A DNA stretch of 64,000 nt from Sphingomonas ginsenosidimutans. Its GTDB lineage: Bacteria > Pseudomonadota > Alphaproteobacteria > Sphingomonadales > Sphingomonadaceae. The stretch spans positions 107,118 to 171,117 of the forward strand of contig NZ_NWVD01000007.1 in the NCBI RefSeq assembly GCF_002374835.1, read 5' to 3'. Position 1 is the first letter of the stretch. Each line of letters starts with the position of its first letter. Below the pieces are notes generated by a model that saw only the letters and a program-made list of their open reading frames with translations, had not been told where the DNA came from and did no database searches. The position numbers and the translations under genes are program-made. Positions 50,508 through 60,086 of the stretch are shown here, in pieces.

Positions 50508-51293
50508 TCAGTCCTTCGCGCTGCCCGGCTCCGCCATGTTGCGGTGCATCCGCGCGGTCACTTCGGGCGGGACGACATGTGCGACCGCGGCCTGTAGCTT
50601 GTTCTTCCAGCCCGACACGATCGAGTGCCGCCCGGCCATCAGCGCGTCCCAGCCGTCCTGCGCCACCTTGGCCGGATCAGACTTACCGTCCGAGGTGCCG
50701 ACGTCGGTGTCCATCATATCGGCACGGTCGAAGAATTCGGTATCGACCGGTCCCGGCATCAGCGTGGTCAGCGTGACGCCCCGGTGATCGCGCAATTCGT
50801 CGCGCAGCGCGTCGGTGAAGCTGTCCACGAACGCCTTGGTGCCGTTATAGACCGCCTGGAAGCTGCCGGGGATGAAGCCGGCGATCGACCCGGTGACGAG
50901 CACCTTGCCCGCGTCGCGCGCCGCCATGTCGCGCAGCACGCGCTGCAACAGATAGAGCGTGCCGGTGATATTGGTGTCGACGACGCGGCGCCAGTCGGCG
51001 ACGTCCTGTTCCAGAAACGCGCGACCCAGCCCGCGCCCGGCATTGGCGCACAACAGGTCGATCTGCCGGCCCTGTGCCGCGGCGAGCAGCCGGTCGACCC
51101 CCTCGATGGTCGACAGGTCCGCCTCCACCCCGCGCACCTCGGTGCCGAACTGGCGGAAATCGGCGGCGGCGGCATCGATCAGCGGCTCGTCCGCCACGAC
51201 CAGAATGTCGTAGCCGTTCCTCGCCGCCAGCGTCGCCAGCTCGAACCCGATGCCGGTCGAGGCGCCGGTAATAATTGCGAATCTGTTTGCCAT
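50508..51293 (-). CDS. Short-chain dehydrogenase/reductase
   Basis: A 261-residue SDR. The cofactor motif is TGASTGIGFELA near the N-terminus, NAGRG at ~86, and the active site has the serine in VTGSIAGF with YNGTKA (Y-x-x-x-K). Substrate is unknown. Start is ATG at 51293 (MANRFAIIT). It is the last gene of the SRPBCC-dehydrogenase-SDR run, 11 bp after the preceding stop. Confidence 0.9.
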   Translation of the reverse strand: MANRFAIITGASTGIGFELATLAARNGYDILVVADEPLIDAAAADFRQFGTEVRGVEADLSTIEGVDRLLAAAQGRQIDLLCANAGRGLGRAFLEQDVADWRRVVDTNITGTLYLLQRVLRDMAARDAGKVLVTGSIAGFIPGSFQAVYNGTKAFVDSFTDALRDELRDHRGVTLTTLMPGPVDTEFFDRADMMDTDVGTSDGKSDPAKVAQDGWDALMAGRHSIVSGWKNKLQAAVAHVVPPEVTARMHRNMAEPGSAKD

Positions 51294-51304
51294 GTTTGCT
51301 CTCC

Positions 51305-52486
51305 TCAGCGGTCCATGCCGGGTTTCAGGACGATCTTGGTCACCTCGTCCTGCTGATCGTGGAACAGGCGATAGCCCTCCGGCCCAGCGCTGAGCGGCAT
51401 CCGGTGCGAGATGAGGAAGGTGGTGTCGATCTTCCCCTCGAGGATCGCGGTCAGCAGCGCGGGCAGATAGCGTTGCACATGGGTCTGCCCGGTCTTGAGC
51501 GTCAGCCCCTTTTCCATGAAGGCGCCAAGCGGCCATTTGTCGACGAACCCGCCATAGACCGCCGGCATCGATACGCGTCCGCCCTTGCGACAGGCGATGA
51601 TCGCCTGGCGGTTGGCGTGCGCGCGGTCGGTTCCCAGGAAGGTCGACGCCTTGATCTGGTCGATGACATTGTCGACGAAGAAGCCGTGCGCCTCCAATCC
51701 GACCGCGTCGATGACTGCGTCGGGGCCGATCCCGCCGGTCATCTCCATCAGCGCGTCATAGACCGCCGTTTCCTCGTAATTGACGATCTGCGCGCCGAAG
51801 CGTTTGGCGAGCGCGAGACGATTGGGGAAATGGTCGATCGCGATAACGCGCTCGGCGCCCATCAGGAACGCCGACTGGATCGCGAACAGTCCGACCGGGC
51901 CGCAGCCCCATACCGCGACCGTATCGCCCGGTTCGATGTCGGCATTCTCCGCCGCCATCCACCCGGTGGGCAGGATATCGGAGAGGAACAGGACCTGTTC
52001 GTCCTCCACCCCGTCGGGCACGACGATCGGGCCGACGTCGCTGAACGGCACGCGGACATATTCCGCTTGGCCGCCGGCATAACCGCCGGTCATGTGGCTG
52101 TAGCCGAACAGCCCGCTCATCGGCTGACCGTACAATTCCCGCGCGATATCCTGATTGTCGGCGGGCAGGCCGTTGTCGCAGGCGGAAAATTGCTGCTTCC
52201 CGCAATGGTAGCAACTGCCGCACGAGATGGTGAAGGGGACGACGACGCGCTGGCCCTTCGTCAGCGTCGATTGCGGGCCGACCTCGACCACCTCGCCCAT
52301 GAATTCATGGCCCAGGATATCGCCCGCCTGCATCGTCGGGATGTAGCCGTCGTACAGGTGCAGGTCGGAGCCGCAGATGGCGGTCGACGTCACCTTGATG
52401 ATGGCGTCGCGCGGGTTGACGATGCCGGGATCGTCGACGGTGTCGACGCGCACGTCGTGCTTTCCATGCCATGCGACCGCTTTCAA
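51305..52486 (-). CDS. Zinc-dependent alcohol dehydrogenase (formaldehyde dehydrogenase-like), TTG start
   Basis: A 393-residue medium-chain dehydrogenase. Catalytic zinc ligands are in [11 protein letters not shown] and [12 protein letters not shown]; the structural zinc site is [15 protein letters not shown]; the cofactor motif is [20 protein letters not shown]. The start is TTG at 52486, overlapping the stop of the SRPBCC gene as TTGA; the protein begins with [11 protein letters not shown], the family's usual opening, so an ATG start is absent rather than missed. It matches the class of glutathione-independent formaldehyde dehydrogenase-like enzymes. Confidence 0.9.
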   Translation of the reverse strand: MKAVAWHGKHDVRVDTVDDPGIVNPRDAIIKVTSTAICGSDLHLYDGYIPTMQAGDILGHEFMGEVVEVGPQSTLTKGQRVVVPFTISCGSCYHCGKQQFSACDNGLPADNQDIARELYGQPMSGLFGYSHMTGGYAGGQAEYVRVPFSDVGPIVVPDGVEDEQVLFLSDILPTGWMAAENADIEPGDTVAVWGCGPVGLFAIQSAFLMGAERVIAIDHFPNRLALAKRFGAQIVNYEETAVYDALMEMTGGIGPDAVIDAVGLEAHGFFVDNVIDQIKASTFLGTDRAHANRQAIIACRKGGRVSMPAVYGGFVDKWPLGAFMEKGLTLKTGQTHVQRYLPALLTAILEGKIDTTFLISHRMPLSAGPEGYRLFHDQQDEVTKIVLKPGMDR

Positions 52487-53049
52487 AGCCCCATCTCCTC
52501 GAACTGGCGCCTGTTCATCGCCGGGGTGGCGATCTCGCCGGTTTCCATCAGTTGCTTGAACCGGCGCAGATCGCGGCGCGCCTGGATCGCGGGTTCGCGC
52601 TGGAACATCTTGGCGATCACCTTCCCCACGATCCCGCCGGGCGGGTCGTAGACGATCGTGGCGGTCACCACCGTGCCGCGCGCGCCCGCGTCGCGGAAGG
52701 TGATGCGGCCCGAATTGGGGACGTCGGCGCCATCCTCGCTGGTCCATTCCAGCAGGCTGTTCGCTTCCTGCGCGGTCAGCCGCGCATTCCATTCGACGGT
52801 GCCGCCGCCGGGCGCCTTGACCGCCCAGTGCGATCGCGTGTCGTCGAGCAGATCGACCGTGACGACATTCTCCATAAAGGTCGGCAGGTTGGTGAAATCG
52901 CGAAAGAACGCATAGACCTCGCCTACCGGGCGGTTGATCGTCACCGCCTGCGCGGTGATCGCATCGCCGGTATCGTGCGCGAAGGCGTCGCCCGCGGCGT
53001 GCGGGTGCTTCGACGCGGCGGCGGACCCGTCGTCGTGCTGTTCGGCCAT
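52483..53049 (-). CDS. SRPBCC (START-like) family protein
   Basis: A 188-residue soluble protein whose first ~35 residues are histidine- and acid-rich and disordered. The SRPBCC fold reads [57 protein letters not shown] and [26 protein letters not shown], typical of the Cdc/ polyketide-cyclase-like branch. It would bind a hydrophobic ligand. It is the first gene of a three-gene run and has an EcfG-like motif upstream. Confidence 0.85.
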   Translation of the reverse strand: MAEQHDDGSAAASKHPHAAGDAFAHDTGDAITAQAVTINRPVGEVYAFFRDFTNLPTFMENVVTVDLLDDTRSHWAVKAPGGGTVEWNARLTAQEANSLLEWTSEDGADVPNSGRITFRDAGARGTVVTATIVYDPPGGIVGKVIAKMFQREPAIQARRDLRRFKQLMETGEIATPAMNRRQFEEMGL

Positions 53050-53079
53050 GGGGCGGCTCCGTTGTTGCGAAGCCGGTCA

Positions 53080-53104
53080 AGCGCGGGGTGGCCGATCCTG
53101 TTCC
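53080..53104 (-). promoter_or_regulatory. Possible EcfG-type promoter of the SRPBCC operon
   Basis: On the minus strand GGAAC (53100-53104) is followed after 16 nt by CGCT (53080-53083), one base off CGTT. It is 31 nt before the SRPBCC ATG, a suitable distance. Confidence 0.4.
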
Positions 53105-53333
53105 GATGAAAAATCAACTGGTTGATGTGGATCAGCGCGTATCTTGGCAGCGGGGGTGCGGCCGCGAATGTTGCGAATGTTGAGATGCTGACGGGGCAAG
53201 TGGCGAATGTTGAGGCGGGGGCAAGGGGCATCGCCACGGGGTAGCGTGGCGGGGGCGGTGTAGGACAGGGCGGGGGTTCGCATCCGCAATGTCGGGCCGC
53301 ATATCCGCAGGCCACTGAATTGGCGGCACCGTG

Positions 53334-53356
53334 CACCCCGGAGCAAGTCCGGGGTG
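53334..53356. repeat. REP-type palindrome after nadE
   Basis: caccccgg (53334-53341) pairs with ccggggtg (53349-53356). The same caccccgg-ccggggtg arrangement is common between sphingomonad genes. It stands 21 nt from the nadE stop and may act as its terminator. Confidence 0.6.
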
Positions 53357-53376
53357 ACGTTGTGTGTGCGGGGCGG

Positions 53377-55413
53377 TTACGGCCCGTTGGCGGCCAATTC
53401 CGCCAGCCAGACGTCGGCGGTACCGTCAGAGGGTGCGCGCCAGTCGCCGCGCGGGGACAGCGCGCCGCCCGACGATACCTTCGGCCCGTTGGGGATCGCC
53501 GATCGCTTGAACTGGCTGATCTGGAAGAAGCGGAACAGGAAGCGTTCCAGCCAGTGGCGGATCGTGTCGAGATCGTAGGCGACGCGCGCGCCCGCCGGGT
53601 AACCGACCGGCCACGCCCCCGCGCCGGCATCGCGCCACGCATGCCACGCCAGGAACGCGACCTTCGACGGGGCGAGGCCGTGGCGGATCACGTAATGCGC
53701 GAAGAAATCGTTCAGCGCATAGGGACCGATGCGGCTTTCGGTGCTTTGCAGCTCCGCCCCCGGCACCAGCTCGGGCGAGATTTCCTGCTTCAGGATCGCG
53801 TCCAGCACCGCGTCGGTCGCCGCATCATATTGATCGGTGGCGATGCACCAGCGGATCAGGAACTGGATTAGCGTCTTGGGCACGCCGGCGTTGACCGCAT
53901 AATGGCTCATCTGGTCGCCGACGCCATAGGTGCACCAGCCCAGCGCCAGTTCCGACAGGTCGCCGGTGCCGACGACCAGCCCGTCGCGCTGGTTGGCGAT
54001 GCGGAACAGGTAATCGGTGCGCAGCCCCGCCTGCACGTTTTCAAACGTGACGTCGTACACCGGCTCGCCGCGGCCATAGGGGTGGCCCATGTCCTGGAGC
54101 ATCCGCGTGGCGGCGGGGCGGATGTCGATTTCCTCCGCGGTGACGCCCAGCGCGCGCATCAGCGTCCAGGCATTGTCCTTCGTCCCCGCGCTGGTGGCGA
54201 AGCCGGGCATGGTGATGCCCAGGATATCGGTGCGCGGCCGGCCGAGCTGGTCGAGCGCCTTGGCCGCGACGATCAGCGCGTGGGTGCTGTCCAGCCCGCC
54301 CGACACGCCGATCACCAGCCGCCGCGCGTTCGCCGCGACCAGCCGCTTGGCGATGCCCTGCACCTGGATGTTGAACGCTTCGTAGCAATCCTCATCCAGT
54401 GCGGCGGGATCGTTGGGGACGAACGGGAAGCGGCGCAGGTCGCGGCGCAAGCCGATGTCCGTGCCGGTCGGCGCGAAAGGGAAGGCGATGCGGCGGAACC
54501 GCGTTTCGGGATGGCCGGCGTGGCGCGCGGCATCGTGGAAGGTGCCGTTGCGCAGCCGCTCCTGCACCAGCCGTTCGAGATCGACGTCGGCGGCGACCAG
54601 CCCCGATTCGCGCGCGAAGCGGGGCGAGGCGACCAGCAACTCGCCCAGTTCGTGGACGCTGCCCTGACCGTCCCATGCCAGATCGGTGGTGCTTTCGCCC
54701 GGCCCGGCGGCGGAATAGACATAGGCGCAGGCCGCGCGCGCCGATTGTGCGGCGGACAGCATCATGCGCTCGCGCGACTTGCCGATGACGACGTTCGACG
54801 CCGACAGGTTGCAGCACACCAGCGCCCCGGCCAACGCCCCCATGGTGGAGGGTGGGGTGGCGGCCCAGTAATCCTCGCAGATTTCGGCGTGAAACACGAA
54901 ATCGGGCATCGCATCCGCGGCGAAGATCAGATCGGTGCCGAACGGCACCTCTTCCCCGCCGACGCCGATCGTCAGCCCGGTGAGGCCCGCGCCGGGGGCG
55001 AACCAGCGCTTTTCGTAATACTCGCGGTAATTGGGCAGGAACGTCTTGGGCACCACGCCGAGCACGCGCCCGCCCGCGATCGCGACCGCGCAATTGTAGA
55101 GCCGCTGCCCGCGTTCCAGCGCCGCGCCCACCAGCAGCACCGGGCGCAAGGTTTCGCTGGCGGCGCGCACCGCCTCCACCGCTGCACGCGTCGCGGCCTG
55201 TAGCGCGGATTGCAGGTGCAGGTCGTCGATCGCATAGGAGGTGAGGTTGAGTTCGGGAAAGACGAGGAGGTCCACGCCCTCGTCATGCGCGCGGCGCGCG
55301 AGCGCGATCGCTTCGTCCGCATTGCGCGCGGGATCGCCGACGGTCGCGGCCGGGGTGGCCGCGGCGACGCGCAGCATGCGATGGTGGTGGAGCGAGGCGA
55401 AGGCGGGGTTCAT
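53377..55413 (-). CDS. nadE: Glutamine-dependent NAD+ synthase
   Basis: A 678-residue fused enzyme. The N-terminal nitrilase-type glutaminase has its triad: glutamate in [10 protein letters not shown], lysine in [10 protein letters not shown] and cysteine in HAEICEDYW. The C-terminal synthetase has the P-loop [12 protein letters not shown] and [16 protein letters not shown]. The final ~60 residues are the extension seen in the long mycobacterial-type NadE (about 680 residues). It converts deamido-NAD to NAD with ammonia tunnelled from glutamine. It is divergent from the histidine kinase gene. Confidence 0.96.
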   Translation of the reverse strand: MNPAFASLHHHRMLRVAAATPAATVGDPARNADEAIALARRAHDEGVDLLVFPELNLTSYAIDDLHLQSALQAATRAAVEAVRAASETLRPVLLVGAALERGQRLYNCAVAIAGGRVLGVVPKTFLPNYREYYEKRWFAPGAGLTGLTIGVGGEEVPFGTDLIFAADAMPDFVFHAEICEDYWAATPPSTMGALAGALVCCNLSASNVVIGKSRERMMLSAAQSARAACAYVYSAAGPGESTTDLAWDGQGSVHELGELLVASPRFARESGLVAADVDLERLVQERLRNGTFHDAARHAGHPETRFRRIAFPFAPTGTDIGLRRDLRRFPFVPNDPAALDEDCYEAFNIQVQGIAKRLVAANARRLVIGVSGGLDSTHALIVAAKALDQLGRPRTDILGITMPGFATSAGTKDNAWTLMRALGVTAEEIDIRPAATRMLQDMGHPYGRGEPVYDVTFENVQAGLRTDYLFRIANQRDGLVVGTGDLSELALGWCTYGVGDQMSHYAVNAGVPKTLIQFLIRWCIATDQYDAATDAVLDAILKQEISPELVPGAELQSTESRIGPYALNDFFAHYVIRHGLAPSKVAFLAWHAWRDAGAGAWPVGYPAGARVAYDLDTIRHWLERFLFRFFQISQFKRSAIPNGPKVSSGGALSPRGDWRAPSDGTADVWLAELAANGP

Positions 55414-55488
55414 GCCGTTCGAATTACGCCGGTTCGGCAGCGTTTGCCACCTTCGCGCCGGGCCGCACCTGCGCTAGGCTGCCCGGCG

Positions 55489-58392
55489 ATGACACAGCCC
55501 CCCGCCGCTTCGCGCGATTACATGGCGTTCACGGCGCGTGGCGGCGACATGGGGCGGCGGATCGCGGCGTATGACTGGGCGTCGTCGCCGCTGGGGCCGG
55601 TGGAGGATTGGCCCGCGGTGCTGCGCCACACGCTGGCGGTGATCCTGCCCGCGCAGGCGGAGATCGTGCTGTTCTGGGGCGCCGAGCAGGTCGCGCTGTA
55701 CAACGATGCCTACGCCCCCACGATCGGGAACAAGCATCCGCACGCGCTGGGTCGCCCGGCGTGCGAGACCTGGACGGAGTTGTGGGACGATCTGGAGCCG
55801 CTGCTGACGCATGTGCGCACCACCGGCGAAACCTATGCCGCGAAGGACCGGCCGTTCTACATCGAGCGCGCTGGATATGGCGAGCAGGTGTATTTCGACA
55901 TTTCCTATTCGCCGGTGGCGCTGGACGACGGCAGCGTCGGCGGGGTGCTGTGCATCGTGTCGGAGACGACCGGGCGGGTGCGCGCCGCGCGCGAGGTGTC
56001 GGAGGACCGCGCCCGCCTGCACCAGATGTTCGACCAGGCGCCCGGCTTCGTCGCGGTGCTGCGCGAGCCGGGGCATGTGTTCGAACTGGCCAATGCCGCC
56101 TTCCGCGCGCTGGTGGACGGGCGCGAGATGATCGGACGTACCGTGGCCGACGCGCTGCCCGAGGTCGTGTCGCAGGGCCTGGTCGCGCGGCTGGACGAGG
56201 TGCGGGCGACCGGCGTGCCGTTCCGCGGCGAAGGTGTCCCGGTGACGGTGATGCGGGCCGACGGCACGGCCGAGGAACGGCGGCTGGACTTCGTCTATCA
56301 GCCGGTCACCGATGCGGGCGGGGAGGTGACGGCGATCTTCGTGCAGGGCATCGACCTGACCGAGCAGCATCGCGCGCTGGGCGCGCTGGCGCTGAGCCGC
56401 GATTCGCTGGAACTGGCGACGCGGATGGGGGAGATCGGGACGTGGGAATATGACCTGCGTACCGGCACCTTCACCGGTTCGGAACGCAATTGGGCGATGC
56501 ACGGCTATCCGCCGGGCACGGTCGCGACGACCGCGCAGTTCCTGGCCGCGATCCACCCCGGCGACCGCGCGGCGATGTCGGCGTCGTTCGCGGCGGCGAT
56601 CGACCCGGCGGTGCGGGCGCTGCACGATGTCGAATATCGCATCTTCCAGCCTGACGGGACGATGCGCTGGGTCGCGGTCACGGGGCGCGGGGTGTTCGAG
56701 GACGACGTGTGCACCCGCGCGATCGGCACGATCACCGACGTCACCCAGCGGCGGACCGAGGCGGATGCGCTGCGCGAGAGCGAGCAGCGGTTCCGCGCGC
56801 TGGCCGACGAGATGGAGGCGCTGGTCTGGATCACCGACGAGACCGGGCGGTTCGTGTTCGCCAACGCGGGTTTCCAGAAGATCCTGGGCGTGACGCCGGA
56901 GGCGATGAGGCGCGACGGCTGGGCGCCGCTGCTGCGTGATGAGGACCGCGCGCTGCTGGCGGAGCGGATGCCGCTCTTCTATCGCGATCCGCGCCCGCTG
57001 CGCGGCGACTATCGGCTGAAGACCGCGGACGGCGGGACGATCTGGGCGCATGGCGTGTCGCGGCCGCGCTATTCGGGCGACCGTTTCCTGGGCTATGTCG
57101 GCTGCGCGGTGGACGTGACCGAGCGGCATCTGGCGGGCGAGGCGCTGGAGGAGCGGGTCGCCGAGCGCACCGCCGAGCTGACGCGCCAGATCGCCGAGCG
57201 CGAGCGCGTCGAGGAGACGCTGCATCAGATGCAGCGGCTGGAGGCGGTGGGGCAGCTGACGTCGGGCGTGGCGCACGATTTCAACAACCTGCTGACCGTG
57301 GTGCTGGGCAATATCGAGATGATCGCGCATGCCGCGGCGGCCGGGCCGCTCGACGCCCGCGCGCTGCAACGGCTGGAGCATGTGCGGATCGCGGCCGAGC
57401 GCGGCGCGACGCTGACCGCGCAATTGCTCGCTTTCTCGCGCCGGCAGCGGCTGGAGGCGAAGACGGTCGACCTGAACGACACGGTCCGCGCGCTGGCGCC
57501 GTTGATGGCGAGCACGCTGGGCCGCTCGATCGCGATCGAACAGGAACTGGCGGACGGCGTGTGGCCAGCGCTGGTCGACCCGACGCAGATCGAGCTGATC
57601 CTGCTGAACCTGGCGATCAACGCGCGCGACGCGATGGTGGGCGGCGGGCGGCTGACGCTGTCGACCGCCAACGTCAGCCTGGACGTGCCGCAGCGCCCGG
57701 AGGAGCCGGTGGCGGGCGACTATATCCGCGTCGCGGTGACCGATACCGGCACGGGCATGACCGACGAGGTGCTGGCGCGCGCGTTCGAGCCGTTCTTCAC
57801 CACCAAGGAAGTCGGCAAGGGTTCCGGGCTGGGGCTGGCGCAGGTGTTCGGTTTCGCCAAGCAGTCGGGCGGGGGCGTGCGGATCGATACCGTCGCGGGG
57901 GAGGGGACGACCGTCAGCGTGTATCTGCCCCGTGCGCGCGACGTGGCCGCCGCGGCGGCGGTGGCCGCGATCCCGGCGGCAAGTGCCGCGCCGATCGCCG
58001 GGCGGTGCATCCTGGTCGTCGATGACGAGGACAATGTGCGACAGGTGACCGCCGACACGCTGCGCGCGGCGGGATGCCGCGTGGTGGAGGCGGTGGACGG
58101 CGACACCGGGCTGCGCGCGCTGGCGCATACGCGCGGGATCGAGGCGGTGGTCGCCGACGTGGCGATGCCGGGAATGAACGGCGTCGAATTCGCACGGCGC
58201 GCGCGGCGCAGACACCCCGACCTGCCGGTGCTGTTCGTCACGGGCTATGCCGATCTGGCGGCGATCGCCGAGGTGCCGGAGGAGCAGATCATCCGCAAAC
58301 CCTATACCCGCGACGCATTGCTGTCGCGGGTGCGGCAGATGCTGGACCGGCCGGCGGCGGTGGAGGAGGAGCGGCCGGCGCGCGCGGGATAG
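55489..58392 (+). CDS. Hybrid sensor histidine kinase with four PAS-type domains
   Basis: A 967-residue cytoplasmic sensor with no membrane segment. The N-terminal ~170 residues are a PAS/GAF-like unit (WASSPLGPVEDWPAVLRHTLAVIL); three further PAS domains cover about 175-550. A short coiled coil leads to the HisKA site GVAHDFNNLLTVVLGN (His596). The HATPase domain has the LNLAINARDAM N box and GSGLGLAQVFGF. A receiver follows with Asp890 in VVADVAMPGMNG. The HDFNNLL type often feeds light, redox or flavin signals. No response regulator lies beside it, so its partner is elsewhere. Start ATG at 55489. Confidence 0.9.
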   Translation: MTQPPAASRDYMAFTARGGDMGRRIAAYDWASSPLGPVEDWPAVLRHTLAVILPAQAEIVLFWGAEQVALYNDAYAPTIGNKHPHALGRPACETWTELWDDLEPLLTHVRTTGETYAAKDRPFYIERAGYGEQVYFDISYSPVALDDGSVGGVLCIVSETTGRVRAAREVSEDRARLHQMFDQAPGFVAVLREPGHVFELANAAFRALVDGREMIGRTVADALPEVVSQGLVARLDEVRATGVPFRGEGVPVTVMRADGTAEERRLDFVYQPVTDAGGEVTAIFVQGIDLTEQHRALGALALSRDSLELATRMGEIGTWEYDLRTGTFTGSERNWAMHGYPPGTVATTAQFLAAIHPGDRAAMSASFAAAIDPAVRALHDVEYRIFQPDGTMRWVAVTGRGVFEDDVCTRAIGTITDVTQRRTEADALRESEQRFRALADEMEALVWITDETGRFVFANAGFQKILGVTPEAMRRDGWAPLLRDEDRALLAERMPLFYRDPRPLRGDYRLKTADGGTIWAHGVSRPRYSGDRFLGYVGCAVDVTERHLAGEALEERVAERTAELTRQIAERERVEETLHQMQRLEAVGQLTSGVAHDFNNLLTVVLGNIEMIAHAAAAGPLDARALQRLEHVRIAAERGATLTAQLLAFSRRQRLEAKTVDLNDTVRALAPLMASTLGRSIAIEQELADGVWPALVDPTQIELILLNLAINARDAMVGGGRLTLSTANVSLDVPQRPEEPVAGDYIRVAVTDTGTGMTDEVLARAFEPFFTTKEVGKGSGLGLAQVFGFAKQSGGGVRIDTVAGEGTTVSVYLPRARDVAAAAAVAAIPAASAAPIAGRCILVVDDEDNVRQVTADTLRAAGCRVVEAVDGDTGLRALAHTRGIEAVVADVAMPGMNGVEFARRARRRHPDLPVLFVTGYADLAAIAEVPEEQIIRKPYTRDALLSRVRQMLDRPAAVEEERPARAG

Positions 58393-58408
58393 GCCGCCGG
58401 CGCGTCGG

Positions 58409-60025
58409 TCAGGCGGCCAGTGCGGTGTCGACCCCGCGGATCATGTCCGCCGCCTTTTCCGCGATCATGATCGTCGGCGCATTGGTGTTCGACCCTACCA
58501 GCGTCGGCATCACCGAGGCGTCGACGACGCGCAGCCCCTCCAGCCCGCGCACGCGCAGGTGCCCGTCGACCACCGCCAGCGCATCCCCCTCAGCGCCCAT
58601 CCGGCAGGTGCCGACCGGGTGATAGATGGTTTCCGCCGAGGCGCGCACCCAGGCGTCGATATCGGCATCGCTGCGCACCGACGCGCCGGGATACAGTTCG
58701 TCGGCGCGATAGGGATCGAGCGCGGCCTGGCTGGCGACGTCGCGGCCGATCTTCACGCATTCGCGCATCACGCGGCGATCCTCCGGCGCGGCGAGGTAAT
58801 TGCCGTAGATGAGCGGATCGGCGAGCGGATCGGCGGAGCCGGCGGCGATCCGCCCGCGGCTGTCGGGGCGCAGCTGACACAGGTGGAGCGAGAAGCCGTC
58901 GCGGTCGGCCCGCTGCTTCCCGTGATCGCGCATGATCGCCAGCACGCCGTGGATCTGCACGTCGGGGCGCGACAGCCCTTCGCGCGACGAGACGAACGCG
59001 CCGGATTCGAGGAATTGCTGCCGCCCCAGCCCGCGCCCGCCGAGAAGATATTGCACCCCGGTGGTCAGCTGGCGCAGCCCGCGCGTCGCGGAGAAGGCGG
59101 TCACCAGCCCACGCGACGACCAGTTCATGATGACGTCAAGGTGATCCTGAAGGTTCTCGCCGACGCCCGGCAGCGGGTGGACCGGCGCGATGCCGGCATC
59201 GCGCAGCCGCTGCGGATCGCCGATCCCCGACAGTTGCAGCAGGTGCGGGCTTTGCACCGCGCCGGCGCACAGGATCGCCTCGCCCGCGACCGCGACGCGC
59301 TCCGGCGTGCGGCCGCGCAGATACTCGACCGCCACCGCACGCCCGCGTTCGACGACGATCCGCGTCGTGCGCGCGTTGGTGACGACGGTCAGGTTGCGGC
59401 GCGCCATCGCGGGATAGAGATAGGCCGCCGCCGCCGACCATCGCCGCCCGTCGGAGATGGTCAGGTCGTAGCGGCCGAACCCTTCCTGCGAGGCGCCGTT
59501 GAAATCGTCGGTGACGGGATAGCCGGCCTGTCGCCCCGCCTCGATCAGCGCGTCGTGGAATGGGCTGTCGCTTTCGCCGCCCGAGATCGACAGCGGTCCG
59601 CCCGCCCCGTGCAGCCCGCCGCATTCGCCGCGATGATGCCCCTCCAACCGGCGGAAATAGGGCAGGACGTCGTCCCACGCCCAGCCCGCCAGCCCCATCT
59701 GGCGCCATTCGTCATAATCCTGCGGATGGCCGCGGGTGTAGATCATGCCGTTGATCGCGGACGACCCGCCCAGCCCCTTGCCGCGTGGCCACCACAGGCG
59801 GCGGTTGTCGAGATGCGGTTCCGGTTCGGTCCAGAAGCCCCAATTGTGCTTGCCCTTCGCCTTGATGAGGTTGCCGACACCGGCGGGCATCCGCACCAGC
59901 ACGTCCTTGTTGGCGCCGCCCGCCTCAAGCAGGCAGACGGTGGCGGTGGGGTCCTCGCTCAGCCGCGCGGCGAGCGCACACCCCGCCGATCCGCCACCGA
60001 TGATGACATAATCATATCCGGCCAT
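58409..60025 (-). CDS. GMC-family FAD oxidoreductase (choline/alcohol dehydrogenase type)
   Basis: A 538-residue flavoprotein. FAD motif YVIIGGGSAGCALAARLSEDP at the N-terminus, RGKGLGGSSAINGMIYTRGHP with the GMC signature 1, GAVQSPHLLQLSGIGDP for signature 2, and HPVGTCRMG with the catalytic histidine. It resembles PEG/alcohol dehydrogenases and choline dehydrogenases; the substrate is unknown. The neighbourhood (quinone oxidoreductase, thiolase, ligase) points to alcohol or fatty-acid degradation. Confidence 0.92.
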   Translation of the reverse strand: MAGYDYVIIGGGSAGCALAARLSEDPTATVCLLEAGGANKDVLVRMPAGVGNLIKAKGKHNWGFWTEPEPHLDNRRLWWPRGKGLGGSSAINGMIYTRGHPQDYDEWRQMGLAGWAWDDVLPYFRRLEGHHRGECGGLHGAGGPLSISGGESDSPFHDALIEAGRQAGYPVTDDFNGASQEGFGRYDLTISDGRRWSAAAAYLYPAMARRNLTVVTNARTTRIVVERGRAVAVEYLRGRTPERVAVAGEAILCAGAVQSPHLLQLSGIGDPQRLRDAGIAPVHPLPGVGENLQDHLDVIMNWSSRGLVTAFSATRGLRQLTTGVQYLLGGRGLGRQQFLESGAFVSSREGLSRPDVQIHGVLAIMRDHGKQRADRDGFSLHLCQLRPDSRGRIAAGSADPLADPLIYGNYLAAPEDRRVMRECVKIGRDVASQAALDPYRADELYPGASVRSDADIDAWVRASAETIYHPVGTCRMGAEGDALAVVDGHLRVRGLEGLRVVDASVMPTLVGSNTNAPTIMIAEKAADMIRGVDTALAA

Positions 60026-60086
60026 CCCGTCGTCCTCTGCCTTGTCGCGCCACCCGCTCTCGTCGCGGCAGGTTGGCGGTTTTTCG

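Larger units (their letters stand above)
53050..53376. other. Gene-free region with gaatgttg repeats and a REP palindrome
   Basis: These 327 bp upstream of the SRPBCC operon and downstream of nadE contain three copies of gcgaatgttg (about 53163, 53173, 53203) in a 50-bp patch, a possible EcfG motif (53080-53104), and the palindrome at 53334-53356. No coding frame is supported. Confidence 0.55.

Noticed and set aside
53160..53215. CRISPR-like repeat array
   Set aside because: The repeat is only 10 bases, spacers are irregular or absent, and there are no cas genes.
55474..58215. A 913-codon minus-strand frame across the hybrid kinase
   Set aside because: It is an antisense shadow without recognisable domains, and the plus-strand kinase motifs are complete.
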